Assembly: GCF_030068605.1 (NCBI RefSeq)
Contig: NZ_JASJOU010000017.1
Span: 124,001-188,000, forward strand
DNA length: 64,000 bases
From: Xanthocytophaga agilis
GTDB taxonomy: Bacteria; Bacteroidota; Bacteroidia; Cytophagales; 172606-1
Direction: 5' to 3'
Position 1 is the first letter of the stretch. Each line of letters starts with the position of its first letter. The position numbers and the translations under genes are program-made. The notes below the pieces were generated by a model. It did not search any database. It saw nothing but the letters and a program-made list of their open reading frames with translations, and was not told the DNA's origin. Of this stretch, positions 26,664 through 35,697 are shown in pieces.

Positions 26664-27755
26664 ATGAGAACCGATAAAATGCTGGTATATATATACACAC
26701 TGGGCTTAGTAGCCCTTGGAGCCTGTCAGTCAAAAGAACAGGAGAAAAAAACGGAAGAAAAAAAAGCTATCCGTACGTTTCATCTTACCTCTGTTGAACA
26801 AAAAGGGATTGCTCAGGAAATCCACCTGCCAGCTGAGTTTAAACCTTTTCAGGAAGTGAGTATGTATGCTAAGGTTTCGGGGTTTGTAGAAAAAGTCCTG
26901 GTAGATCGTGGATCTGCCGTGCGTCGTAATCAGGTTCTGCTTACTATCGAAGCCCCTGAAACAGAAGAACAACTGGTAGCAGCCCGTTCCAAACTGATGC
27001 AGGCTGAAGCTGTATTTGTAGGCAGCAAAGATAATTATCAGCGAATGGTAAACAGTAACCAGCTGGCAGGATCAGTAGCAGCGCTGGATTTAAAGCTTGC
27101 CTATTCGCGTATGATCTCGGATAGTGCTGCCGTTGTGGGAGAACGCGCCAACCTTCGTTCTCTTGAAAAAATAAAATCCTATCTGATAGTAAGAGCGCCT
27201 TTTGATGGAGTGATTACACAACGTAACGTGCATCCGGGTACTCTGGTAGGGCCGGGAGAAGGAGCCGATGGTGCGATGCTGGTTTTGCAACAACAAACCA
27301 AACTTCGTCTGGTAGTAGATGTTCCGGAAACATACAGCGCACAGATCAGGCCTGGAGATCTTGTGATGTACTATGTCAATGCCTTGCCAGGGCGTGCATT
27401 CAAAGGCAAAGTCGCCCGTACGTCTGGTAGCCTGAATCAGCGATTTCGGTCAGAAACCGTTGAGATCGATGTAGACAACATTGGCCAGCAATTCAAGCCG
27501 GGTATGTTTGCTGAAATTACGTTAACGGCACAAGGAACGCCGGGAGCGTTTATGGTTCCTTCTTCTGCCATTGTTACCTCGACAGGGGGAAAATATATTA
27601 TACGTGTAGAAGATCAAAAAGCACACATTTTACATATACAGGAAGGCAATAAGGCAGGCAGCCAGATTGAGGTATTCGGCAATCTGGCCCCTAATGACAG
27701 GATTCTTGTCAATCCGGGAGAGGATATCAAAGACGGTGATCAGATCAACATTTAA
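26664..27755 (+). CDS. RND efflux periplasmic adaptor (membrane fusion) lipoprotein
   Basis: The ATG at 26664 is preferred because it opens a lipoprotein signal with lipobox LGAC (TDKMLVYIYTLGLVALGAC), giving 363 residues. The adaptor domains follow in order: beta-barrel/lipoyl half (VSMYAKVSGFVEKVLVDRGSAVRRNQVLL), a short alpha-hairpin (TEEQLVAARSKLMQAEAV to about residue 150), second lipoyl half (YLIVRAPFDGVITQRNVHPGTLV), beta-barrel and membrane-proximal domain. It links TolC to the RND pump. The lysine/glutamate-rich linker after the cysteine is typical of lipidated adaptors. Confidence 0.93.
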   Translation: MRTDKMLVYIYTLGLVALGACQSKEQEKKTEEKKAIRTFHLTSVEQKGIAQEIHLPAEFKPFQEVSMYAKVSGFVEKVLVDRGSAVRRNQVLLTIEAPETEEQLVAARSKLMQAEAVFVGSKDNYQRMVNSNQLAGSVAALDLKLAYSRMISDSAAVVGERANLRSLEKIKSYLIVRAPFDGVITQRNVHPGTLVGPGEGADGAMLVLQQQTKLRLVVDVPETYSAQIRPGDLVMYYVNALPGRAFKGKVARTSGSLNQRFRSETVEIDVDNIGQQFKPGMFAEITLTAQGTPGAFMVPSSAIVTSTGGKYIIRVEDQKAHILHIQEGNKAGSQIEVFGNLAPNDRILVNPGEDIKDGDQINI

Positions 27756-27935
27756 TAAAAGAAAGACTATACGGATAAAAATGTTTTGTTTCCTTTGTAA
27801 AGACGGAAAAAACAATCAAGATCGTTATTCTCTTATGAAGTGGATATATTTGCCATTTAGCTGCGTTTCTGATCTGGCATTAATTTGAGTTCAGTACAAT
27901 TTGTTTTCTCTTTCTTATGACAACAACAAAGGTAT

Positions 27936-28613
27936 ATGCGGATACTACTTGTAGAAGATGAACCCAAATTGGCGTCTTTTATAAAAAAAGGCTTTGAAAA
28001 CGAAGGCTATCAGATTGATATTGCCTATGATGGACGCATGGGCAAATCGTATTTTGAATACAATGAGTATAATCTGATTATCCTTGATATCAATTTACCC
28101 TACATCAATGGATTTGAACTGTGTGCTATTATCCGCAAACAAAATATACAAATCCCAATTTTGATGTTGACAGCGCTGGATAGTATCAATGATAAAATAA
28201 CAGGGTTCGATACAGGTGCAGATGATTATCTGGTTAAGCCCTTTGCATTTAATGAACTGCTTGTTAGAGTTAGAGCACTCATTAAACGAAGTGCAAACTA
28301 TGTAAATGACAACCATGTACTCAAGATTGCAGATCTGGAACTGGATCTTCTCTCAAAATCTGCAACCCGAAGTGGAAAAAGAATAGATCTTACTACACGG
28401 GAATATGCGCTACTGGAGTATTTTATCCGTAACAAAGGCAAAGTCATTTCCCGTGTTACAATCAGCGAACAGGTATGGGATGTAAACTTTGATACCAATA
28501 CCAATATTATAGATGTATATGTATCCTATCTGAGAAGGAAAATCGACAAAGGCTTTACACCCAAACTGATTCATACAGTAGTAGGAATGGGATATGTCAT
28601 GCGTATTGAATAA
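27936..28613 (+). CDS. OmpR/PhoB-family response regulator
   Basis: This 225-residue cytosolic regulator has a receiver domain (residues 1-115) with the acid pocket EDEPK, phospho-acceptor Asp51 (LIILDINLPYINGFEL), the conserved Thr (MLTALDS) and Lys (LVKPF). A winged-helix OmpR domain covers about 130-222 (RIDLTTREYALLEYFIRNKGKVISR; DVYVSYLRRKID). It is followed by its cognate kinase 47 bp later. The arrays of TAAT half-sites before the efflux cassette and before the 104-codon gene are its most plausible binding sites, which would make it the activator of its own operon. Confidence 0.95.
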   Translation: MRILLVEDEPKLASFIKKGFENEGYQIDIAYDGRMGKSYFEYNEYNLIILDINLPYINGFELCAIIRKQNIQIPILMLTALDSINDKITGFDTGADDYLVKPFAFNELLVRVRALIKRSANYVNDNHVLKIADLELDLLSKSATRSGKRIDLTTREYALLEYFIRNKGKVISRVTISEQVWDVNFDTNTNIIDVYVSYLRRKIDKGFTPKLIHTVVGMGYVMRIE

Positions 28614-28660
28614 TCCCAGAGCAGGAATATATGCCAACTTTATTTATGAACGAACAGTAG

Positions 28661-30046
28661 ATGCTGATACGGAACAAACTCACTTTGCGCTTTACCGTTC
28701 TGGTTGTAGGTATCCAGCTTTTCTTTTCCATCTTTATCTATTATTTTAATTCTGTTTATCGGCAGCAGGAATTCTACAGTCGGTTACAGGGTAAAGCACG
28801 TTTGGCAGCCCGCTTACTCATCAAACGAAATCTCCTGTCAATTAATGAGAAGCACCTGCTGGCAAAAGGTGATCTAAGTACCCTATCAGATGAAAGAATC
28901 AGTATCTTTTCATCTGATAAAAAATTAATCTTTACCAATGGTGATAGTTTGCATGCACAATCACATGCATTCTTTATTGATAAACTAAAGCCAGACTTTC
29001 CCTTTACCTATACCTCAGACAGATTCGAACTGGCAGGAATTGTTTATACCTACAACGAGAAATACTACTTTGTTTTTGCATCCGGGTATGATCAGTCTGG
29101 CTTTTCCAAGCTGGAAAATATGGCAATGATTCTGCTTTTGGGTAATCTGGTTGTATTGGTATTTATTATATTTGCCGGCTGGTATTTTGCCTCAGAGTCA
29201 CTGGCTCCCATATCAGATGTAGTGCAACAGGTTGATAGCATTACGGCTTCCCGACTGGATCTTCGGGTCAATGAAGGAAATGGGGAAGATGAAATTGCCA
29301 AACTGGCTATCACTTTTAATCGCATGCTGGATCGCGTACAGCAGGCATTTGAATCACAACGAAGCTTTGTTTCCCATGCTTCTCATGAGCTACGTACTCC
29401 ACTGACCAATGCGCTCGGAACACTGGAGACTTCACTCATCTATGACAAGGAATTAACTGTAGCTAAGACTAGTATGGCTTCCGCCATCGAAGAGCTCAAC
29501 AATATCATTGAGCTAACCAATGGACTTCTTTCTCTTACTAAAGCAGATGCAACCTTTTCTTCACTAACTCCTATTCGGCTTGACGAATGTATACTGGATG
29601 CATTATCTCTTATTTACTCAAAATACAAAACAAGAGAGATTATTATTTCTTTTCCTGAATCCATACCTGCAGATAGTGAGCCTTTTTTAGTGGAAGCTAA
29701 CATGCAGTTGCTTCGTACTGCTTTTGTGAATATCCTTGATAATGCGTGCAAATATTCAACACAAGCTGTTGGCCTTACTCTTGAAAAGAAAGACAATTCT
29801 ACTTTTCTGGTAACAGTTACAGATCAAGGCATAGGAATTGAAAAAGAGCAGGTTGATAAGGTATTTCTTCCTCTATACCGTGCCACTAATAGCCGTAACT
29901 TCCCAGGCTTTGGCATAGGACTGGCTGTCACCAAAAAAATTATTGATCTCTTTAAAGGAACGATTTCAATAGATTCAAATTCTGATGAAGGTACCATTGT
30001 TACGGTGGAAATACCTGCTGCCCCATTTTCTGACAACTCTCTCTAA
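28661..30046 (+). CDS. Sensor histidine kinase with HAMP domain
   Basis: This 461-residue kinase has membrane helices at about 8-28 and 155-178, enclosing a periplasmic sensor of about 125 residues. A HAMP domain follows (about 180-230; ESLAPISDVVQQVDSITA), then the HisKA domain with the phosphorylated His242 (SHASHELRTPLTNALG). The ATPase domain has the N box (FVNILDNACKYS), G1 (DQGIGIEK) and G2 (GFGIGLAV). It pairs with the OmpR-type regulator and resembles the CusS/RagB-like group of efflux-controlling kinases. The signal is unknown but probably a substrate of the pump. Confidence 0.95.
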   Translation: MLIRNKLTLRFTVLVVGIQLFFSIFIYYFNSVYRQQEFYSRLQGKARLAARLLIKRNLLSINEKHLLAKGDLSTLSDERISIFSSDKKLIFTNGDSLHAQSHAFFIDKLKPDFPFTYTSDRFELAGIVYTYNEKYYFVFASGYDQSGFSKLENMAMILLLGNLVVLVFIIFAGWYFASESLAPISDVVQQVDSITASRLDLRVNEGNGEDEIAKLAITFNRMLDRVQQAFESQRSFVSHASHELRTPLTNALGTLETSLIYDKELTVAKTSMASAIEELNNIIELTNGLLSLTKADATFSSLTPIRLDECILDALSLIYSKYKTREIIISFPESIPADSEPFLVEANMQLLRTAFVNILDNACKYSTQAVGLTLEKKDNSTFLVTVTDQGIGIEKEQVDKVFLPLYRATNSRNFPGFGIGLAVTKKIIDLFKGTISIDSNSDEGTIVTVEIPAAPFSDNSL

Positions 30047-30075
30047 GGTAACATCTTTCCCTGTTTAACAACCTC

Positions 30076-30114
30076 TCTAATCTTTTTCTAATATTCTTTT
30101 AATCTGATTTTAAT
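30076..30114 (+). promoter_or_regulatory. Four tandem TAAT half-sites with 11-bp period (site B)
   Basis: TAAT occurs at 30078-30081, 30089-30092, 30100-30103 and 30111-30114. The spacing equals that of site A, and most flanking bases agree, including the downstream CATCCTTT. Site B follows the kinase gene and precedes the 104-codon gene by 55 bp, so that small gene is probably in the same regulon as the efflux cassette. Confidence 0.7.
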
Positions 30115-30169
30115 GTTTACATCCTTTTTTTACTATAGAAAGGATTCGTAAGACACCCAAAAATTCTTT

Positions 30170-30484
30170 ATGCAATCGTCTAATAAAATGCCAGGCTATG
30201 GACAAAATCCATTCTTGTTGTATTTACTGACAGGTTTGCTTTTGCTTTCACTAGTCACAAACCTATACATGTGGAATATAAAAAACGACTTTCAGTTAAA
30301 ATATGAACTGGGGGAACACATGCAGGAGTCTCAGAATTCCTATGAGTATATGGAGGCAGGACAGATAGAGAATCAGTTAATAGAATGTCAGCAGGAACAT
30401 GAAAAAAAGGATAGCCTCATTCGTCGTAAAGATAGTCTGATTTACCGCCTGGATAAGTTTCCATTCCATAAAAGGCACAAATAA
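30170..30484 (+). CDS. Small membrane-anchored coiled-coil protein (104 aa)
   Basis: I do not recognise this 104-residue protein. After a short N-terminal tail there is one membrane helix (about 14-34, PFLLYLLTGLLLLSLVTNLYMW). An acidic then basic helical segment follows (about 40-95) with coiled-coil character and the repeat RRKDSLIYR. The topology suggests a periplasmic coiled coil anchored in the inner membrane, reminiscent of small regulatory partners of pumps or kinases. Its promoter carries the same four-repeat box as the efflux operon, which supports it being a real, co-regulated gene. Confidence 0.7.
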   Translation: MQSSNKMPGYGQNPFLLYLLTGLLLLSLVTNLYMWNIKNDFQLKYELGEHMQESQNSYEYMEAGQIENQLIECQQEHEKKDSLIRRKDSLIYRLDKFPFHKRHK

Positions 30485-30669
30485 AAAATTTGTGTCAGCT
30501 ACTGTCTGACAAGATGTTTCCAGGATTTAAAAACTACCTGCATAAGAAAATCAAAACCAGCTACCTTCTGGAAAGATAAGGTAGAGATAATCAGCAGCAA
30601 TCCTCACTAGTTCTTAAAACAACGATTAAACTTAGCTTATTCTATTCATTCAACTAAATCATTCATATC

Positions 30670-32337
30670 ATGCGTAAAATCGTTCTTTTGTTTGTCGGAA
30701 TGTTCTTTCTGATGCTTTTGGGAGAAAAGGTAACGGCTCAGACAATTGAGGAAGGGATAAACAATCTGGAACTGGAAAAATATGCCAGTGCAGGCAAAGT
30801 GTTTAAGACTTTGGTTAAAGACAAGCCTGGAGGCGAAAATTACTTTTACCTTGGCTATTATTATATGCAGGTAGATGAACTGGATTCAGCCAAAATGCAG
30901 TTTGAAAAAGGCATAGCTGCTGACGAAAAAAATGGGATCAACCACGTAGGGATAGGTTCACTGTTGCTGAAGCAGGGAAAAAAAGCAGAAGCCAAAGCCG
31001 CTTTTGAAAAAGCCAAATCTATTACGAAAAACAAGGCAAAAAAAGCAGATGTGTTTTATCGGATAGGAGAAGCCTATCTGATGCATGAAGGCAACACAGA
31101 TCCCGTTGAGGCAGTGACACATGCACAGGAAGCACTCAAATTAAATGACAAACTAGCTGATGCGTATGTAGTACTCGGTGATGCAGCTTTGTTGAAACTG
31201 GATGGCACTACAGCTGCTAATAACTATGACAAAGCGTTAGCGTTGAACCCAAAGCTTCTAAAAACCCACATCAAATTGGGAGACTTGTTTGTCAGAAGTA
31301 AGAACCTGAATGCAGCCCGTGACAAATACAATGAAGCTATTACGGGTGATACCAATTATGCTCCGGCCTATCGTAAGCTGGCCGATTTGTACTATCTGGC
31401 CAGACAGTATCCCAAAGCTCTGGAAAATATGGAGAAGTATATTTCTCTGGCAGATCAAAGCCCTGCCAATCAGTTTCGATATGCAGGTTTTCTGATTCTG
31501 GTAGGTAAATACAAAGAGTCACTCGATATTCTGGGTACTTTACAAGGACAATATAACAACAGTGCCTTGTATAATCGACTGATGGGATATGCTTATTATG
31601 AAACCAACCAATGTCCGAAGGGTCTGGAGTTTATCAATAAATACTTTACACTGGCAAAACCAGAAGCTGTACTAGGGACGGACTATGAGTATCTGGGAAA
31701 ATTGCAGATATGTACTGGGGCAGATACAACCAAAGCCATCGAAAATATAGTAAAGGGAGCAGAACTGGACTCAAATCGTTTGGAAGGGTTACGAGATGTG
31801 GCACAAAAGTTCTTTGACAGCAAATCCTATGACAAATCCGCACAGGTTTTGCAAAAGTATATTCGTCTGGCAGGTAAAAAGGCAAATGCCAACGATTATT
31901 ATCTGCTTGGACTTGCCGACTATTTTACAGCAGACCTTGATGGAGCTGATTCATCGTTTACTTCTATGATTGAGCAGCTGGATTCTACCAAACAGATAAT
32001 AGGTTATCAGTGGCGGGCTAAAACACGGGCCAAGCAGGATAATGATGGAACTTTGGGGACAGCAGAATCGGATTATACAACATTATTTGAACTGGTCGAA
32101 AGGCAATCTGACAAAACCAAGTATAACCGGGAAGTCGCCAACGGATATTTTTATATGGCTATCCTGAATCTGAAAAAGTATAAAGACCTGGCAAAAGCCC
32201 ATGAGTATGCGAATAAAATGCTGGCCATAGATCCAGCAGATAAAAGAGCGAAAAATGTACTTTCTTTTACAGAAAAAGACCTTCAGCCTGGAAAAGTTAC
32301 TCAGGCAGTTCCTGCCAGAGCATCGGCCAACAAATAG
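30670..32337 (+). CDS. Secreted tetratricopeptide-repeat protein
   Basis: This 555-residue protein has a signal peptide (KIVLLFVGMFFLMLLGEKVTAQ). About eleven TPR-like helical hairpins follow, for example ENYFYLGYYYMQVDELDSAKMQFEKGI, DAYVVLGDAALLKLDGTTAANNYDKALALNPK and APAYRKLADLYYLARQYPKALENMEKYI. The protein probably acts as a periplasmic or outer-membrane scaffold. Homologues with this length are common in Cytophagales, without known function. A stem-loop terminator follows. Confidence 0.85.
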   Translation: MRKIVLLFVGMFFLMLLGEKVTAQTIEEGINNLELEKYASAGKVFKTLVKDKPGGENYFYLGYYYMQVDELDSAKMQFEKGIAADEKNGINHVGIGSLLLKQGKKAEAKAAFEKAKSITKNKAKKADVFYRIGEAYLMHEGNTDPVEAVTHAQEALKLNDKLADAYVVLGDAALLKLDGTTAANNYDKALALNPKLLKTHIKLGDLFVRSKNLNAARDKYNEAITGDTNYAPAYRKLADLYYLARQYPKALENMEKYISLADQSPANQFRYAGFLILVGKYKESLDILGTLQGQYNNSALYNRLMGYAYYETNQCPKGLEFINKYFTLAKPEAVLGTDYEYLGKLQICTGADTTKAIENIVKGAELDSNRLEGLRDVAQKFFDSKSYDKSAQVLQKYIRLAGKKANANDYYLLGLADYFTADLDGADSSFTSMIEQLDSTKQIIGYQWRAKTRAKQDNDGTLGTAESDYTTLFELVERQSDKTKYNREVANGYFYMAILNLKKYKDLAKAHEYANKMLAIDPADKRAKNVLSFTEKDLQPGKVTQAVPARASANK

Positions 32338-32444
32338 TAAAAGCTTTCTACTATTTGGCACAGTAAACTATTAGCAGATAGGTCTTACTGACAGTACTGC
32401 AAGAGATATTAGCATCTAAAACAGTTTCAGAATATGAGACTATC

Positions 32445-32495
32445 CCTACATGTTATTGGAAAAGGTAAAAGATAACCTGCCCAATACCATGTAGG
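32445..32495 (+). terminator. Terminator of the TPR gene
   Basis: CCTACATGTTATTGG (32445-32459) pairs with CCAATACCATGTAGG (32481-32495) with one mismatch. A T-run (CATTTTTATA) follows 6-12 bases later. The hairpin lies 108 bp after the TPR stop codon. Confidence 0.6.
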
Positions 32496-32553
32496 CTAGT
32501 CATTTTTATAGAATATAACCTACCTCAGATATAAGATTATAAATGGATATGAA

Positions 32554-32904
32554 ATGAGTTCTTACCAAACCTATGGCCAGCTTTATGAAGCCTTTATCAA
32601 CTGGGTTTTGAATAACAATATACAGCAGTTTTCCTTTAATGAGAACCCAATAGTTAATGCCAGCCAAATGATTGATTTGATAGAAGCGGAGCAGAATGGA
32701 GAAAATCCACAAAAAATTGGCAGACTAGGGCAAATTGTGAAAGATCAGATCCTTCTCACACTGGTAGTTTTGTATCAGGCAGAAGAGTACGAATGGAAAA
32801 AAAACTTATTGGTCAAACTAATAGGTCAGGCAAAACAAGCCTCTTCATCGGGTGAATATATAGATATACTTAATCAGACAATAACGACTACCTATTCGTT
32901 ATAG
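32554..32904 (+). CDS. Hypothetical protein (116 aa)
   Basis: The 116-residue product has no signal peptide or membrane helix and appears mostly helical, with a probable hydrophobic helix in KDQILLTLVVLYQAEEYEWKKNLLVKLI. I do not recognise the family. Its codon use resembles that of neighbouring genes and no better frame overlaps, so it is probably real. The next feature downstream is a broken dehydrogenase, and nothing in the context suggests its function. Confidence 0.6.
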   Translation: MSSYQTYGQLYEAFINWVLNNNIQQFSFNENPIVNASQMIDLIEAEQNGENPQKIGRLGQIVKDQILLTLVVLYQAEEYEWKKNLLVKLIGQAKQASSSGEYIDILNQTITTTYSL

Positions 32905-32996
32905 ATAGTAAACTCAGAAAAATGAAACAGGCTATTTTTATGGGCGCCTCCTCTGTTATCTTACGTCTGATGAATAGAATCTGAAAATTCTAATGA

Positions 32997-33284
32997 GTGT
33001 TTCACTGGACACATGGTAGTTTATCTTCCAAAGACTACCAACGTATGGGAGACAGAGGTGCCCTGGTCGGTTTTACAACAGTAGATCACATAGTTTCGGT
33101 ACTTCTGAAAACAAAAATCAACAAATTTCTTCTCACTCAGTTTACAGCCGAAGCTAAATTAGAAGATCTGGAAAAACTGGCACTACTAATTCAGGATGGT
33201 AAAATCAAAGTGCACATAGAAAAGACCCACCCATATACAGAGATCCCTGTAGCCATACGTTATATTAAAACTGTGCTTACCTGA
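32997..33284 (+). pseudogene. C-terminal remnant of a zinc-type alcohol dehydrogenase
   Basis: The frame reads SLSSKDYQRMGDRGALVGFT, then LEDLEKLALLIQDGKIKVHIEK and AIRYIKTVLT. This matches the final part of the Rossmann domain and the C-terminal substrate-domain strand of NAD(P)-dependent MDR alcohol dehydrogenases. The N-terminal catalytic zinc domain and the GxGxxG dinucleotide motif are absent, and the usual GHxxGKVV ending is cut off. The fragment starts from a GTG with no plausible promoter. It is a dead remnant of about 95 codons. Confidence 0.75.
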
Positions 33285-33367
33285 GGGAAAGTAACAATGG
33301 TACGGAATAGTACTGACAACAAAAAAACTGTTACATAGTTTTACACCTGAATCCGGCCCGCAGCTGT

Positions 33368-35305
33368 TTAGTGCGTTTTTTTGTCACTACCCGGCTTGTT
33401 GCCGTCTATTTTATTGCTTCCAGATTTACTGTAGACTATCCCGGTATCTTTGCTGTTGGGATGCGTACTAGCCCTAGCCTTGGTCATACGTTCTACCTGA
33501 GTAATGGTCTTGTGACTATTCTCTTTGGTAAGATCATCACCACTAAATTCTCCTGCAATATTTTCCTCACTACCAGCACTATTGACATACAAAGCCTGAG
33601 TGGGAAAGGCAAGGCTACTGCCACTTGCTTTAACAGTATCAATGATCTGCAACAGCAAACTTTCCTGATCAGTAAGAAAGGCATTGTAATCTGTGGCCAG
33701 TATATACGCAAAAACCTCCAGGTTTAGTGCCTGTGATCCAATACCAACAAAGCGAATTCGTGCTGAATCTTTATCAATAGTAGGATAAGCCTTCAAGACT
33801 GCATCCAGCTCTGTGAGTATATACCGGATCTGATCGGGTGTTGTTTGGAAATGCAGGGCTATTATCGGATGAAACCAGAATCGGTCCCGATGTGCATAAT
33901 TCTCAATTCTGAGTGAAGCAAATTCTCCATTGGGGATAGTTACAATCGTGCGGTCCAGTGTTCGGATACGGGTTGATCGCATTCCGATCTGCTCAACGGT
34001 ACCTACAGTTTCTCCTACTTTACAAAAATCACCAACACGAATAGGCTGGTCTACAATCAGTGCTACACTTCCTACAAAGTTCTCTACTGTTTTTTGTGCA
34101 CCCAAAGCCAAGGCAATACCTCCAATACCAAGAGCAGCCAATCCGGTTGTCACATCAAAACCGAGAGTATACAGTACAGCGATCAAACCAAACGCCACTA
34201 TAGCCGTTTTGGCTACGCGACTCAGAAACAATACGGCAGAAACCGCAGCCATATTGCCACGACGGGCAATACGCCTTTCGCTGAATTGAGTGAAGACAAT
34301 AGTAACCCGCCATAACAGCAGTATTACAGCAACCATTCCGATAACTGCAGTAATTTCACCAAGGCGTTGACGGATAATAATGGAAATATCTGCCATCTTT
34401 ATGAGTCCGCCAAAAAACCAGACCGCAATCAGGATACGGAGTGGCAATTCAAGAGCTTTGATTACACCCGTTGTGGGCTCCTGTCTGGCTTGAGACCAGA
34501 AAAAAGGCAGGAGATAGATAATAAATTTTGTTAACAGCCATGCTAATAGATAAGCCATTACTGCCAATACCAGCAGAGCCAGCCAATAACCAATCGGAAC
34601 TGCGGCCAGAGTATGTTCTTTCAGGTAAGCAGGCAACCATTTATCGATCAGTGGAGAGGCCTGTTCGGGTTGATAGGTAAGCAGAATCTGGGCAATGGTT
34701 TGAGTAGAAAGCAACCAAATCGGAGCACCATCCGGACCCTGGTCTTTTTCAAGGAGCAGATCAAAGGTTTTTCCTGCAACGTTAGCCTTTCCTACCCGTT
34801 CCAGATTGGGTGCCAGGTTATCCGTAAGTGAACCGCCATATTCATCACTGATCCACGAGTAAGGTAGAAGGCTTCCATTTTCATCCAATATACGCTGTAG
34901 CCTCTGTGCTAATTCAACACTGTCAATAGTAGTAGGAAGTGTAGCATCTTTGGATATCGTACGGCTCGGTTTCTTTTTAGTATGTGTTCTGGTAGTTAAT
35001 GTTTTATCGCTGGATAACCCGAGAATGGCATTGTCTATTTTCAGGTAGCGCGAAGCCCGAATGTAATTTTGCTCTCCAACCGCTTCCAGAAATCCAGAAA
35101 CCGTACCCCGAGGATTGCGCCTACCCAAAGAGTCTTCTTCCCATTGTGGCTGTACTTTCAAGATACCGGCAGTATCTGATCCGGTTCCTGGTATCTGTGC
35201 AGCAGCTGGACTAAAGCAAACAAATGATACGATAAGAAACATCAGGAAAGAAGTTCCGAACAAATTATTTCGTAGTATAGAATTCTTTAACTGTTCCAAT
35301 GTCAT
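33368..35305 (-). CDS. MscS-family mechanosensitive ion channel
   Basis: The ATG at 35305 opens a signal peptide (LFGTSFLMFLIVSFVCFSPAAAQ), giving about 645 residues; an upstream extension from a TTG at 35449 is open but less likely. A periplasmic N-terminal domain (about 25-205) precedes four or five membrane helices (about 210-390). The pore helix carries the small-residue pattern of MscS, ALGIGGIALALGAQKTVENFVGSVALIVDQPIRVGDFCKVG, followed by the beta domain (TIVTIPNGEFASLRIENY). The channel releases solutes under hypo-osmotic shock. The long periplasmic domain is larger than in E. coli MscS. Confidence 0.93.
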   Translation of the reverse strand: MTLEQLKNSILRNNLFGTSFLMFLIVSFVCFSPAAAQIPGTGSDTAGILKVQPQWEEDSLGRRNPRGTVSGFLEAVGEQNYIRASRYLKIDNAILGLSSDKTLTTRTHTKKKPSRTISKDATLPTTIDSVELAQRLQRILDENGSLLPYSWISDEYGGSLTDNLAPNLERVGKANVAGKTFDLLLEKDQGPDGAPIWLLSTQTIAQILLTYQPEQASPLIDKWLPAYLKEHTLAAVPIGYWLALLVLAVMAYLLAWLLTKFIIYLLPFFWSQARQEPTTGVIKALELPLRILIAVWFFGGLIKMADISIIIRQRLGEITAVIGMVAVILLLWRVTIVFTQFSERRIARRGNMAAVSAVLFLSRVAKTAIVAFGLIAVLYTLGFDVTTGLAALGIGGIALALGAQKTVENFVGSVALIVDQPIRVGDFCKVGETVGTVEQIGMRSTRIRTLDRTIVTIPNGEFASLRIENYAHRDRFWFHPIIALHFQTTPDQIRYILTELDAVLKAYPTIDKDSARIRFVGIGSQALNLEVFAYILATDYNAFLTDQESLLLQIIDTVKASGSSLAFPTQALYVNSAGSEENIAGEFSGDDLTKENSHKTITQVERMTKARASTHPNSKDTGIVYSKSGSNKIDGNKPGSDKKTH

Positions 35306-35644
35306 AGAAAACAAGCTGGTAAAATCCGCAGTTTGAGTATATAGCTTTGGAGCAGAAATACATTTTTTCAAATCAGATAGTTTCATCAAAACAGACTTAC
35401 AGGTTAGTATCACAGATTGAATGGTTACTACTAGATTGCTATCTGACAAACCTATATATGTACAGGTAAGCCAGATTATTACTTAGCAACTCTTATATAT
35501 GAGATATTTATTCTCCATGTTGGAGTAAAAATTGATGCCATCTGCTTGTTCCTTGATTTATGAGGTTTGTTTTTCCCTATTTTGTTGATAGCAGAAATTA
35601 CATTATTCTCATACTTACGTTCTTAACTCTGACTACATAAAAAA

Positions 35645-35679
35645 AGCAGCCTTACTTAGATAGACTAAGTAAGGCTGCT
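35645..35679 (-). terminator. Strong terminator of the beta-helix/FN3 gene
   Basis: A perfect 15-bp stem (AGCAGCCTTACTTAG, 35645-35659, with 35665-35679) and a 5-nt loop is followed on the minus strand by seven T residues. It lies 19 bp past the stop of the minus-strand type IX-secreted protein gene. Confidence 0.88.
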
Positions 35680-35697
35680 CAGATCTAAAGATTTCTA

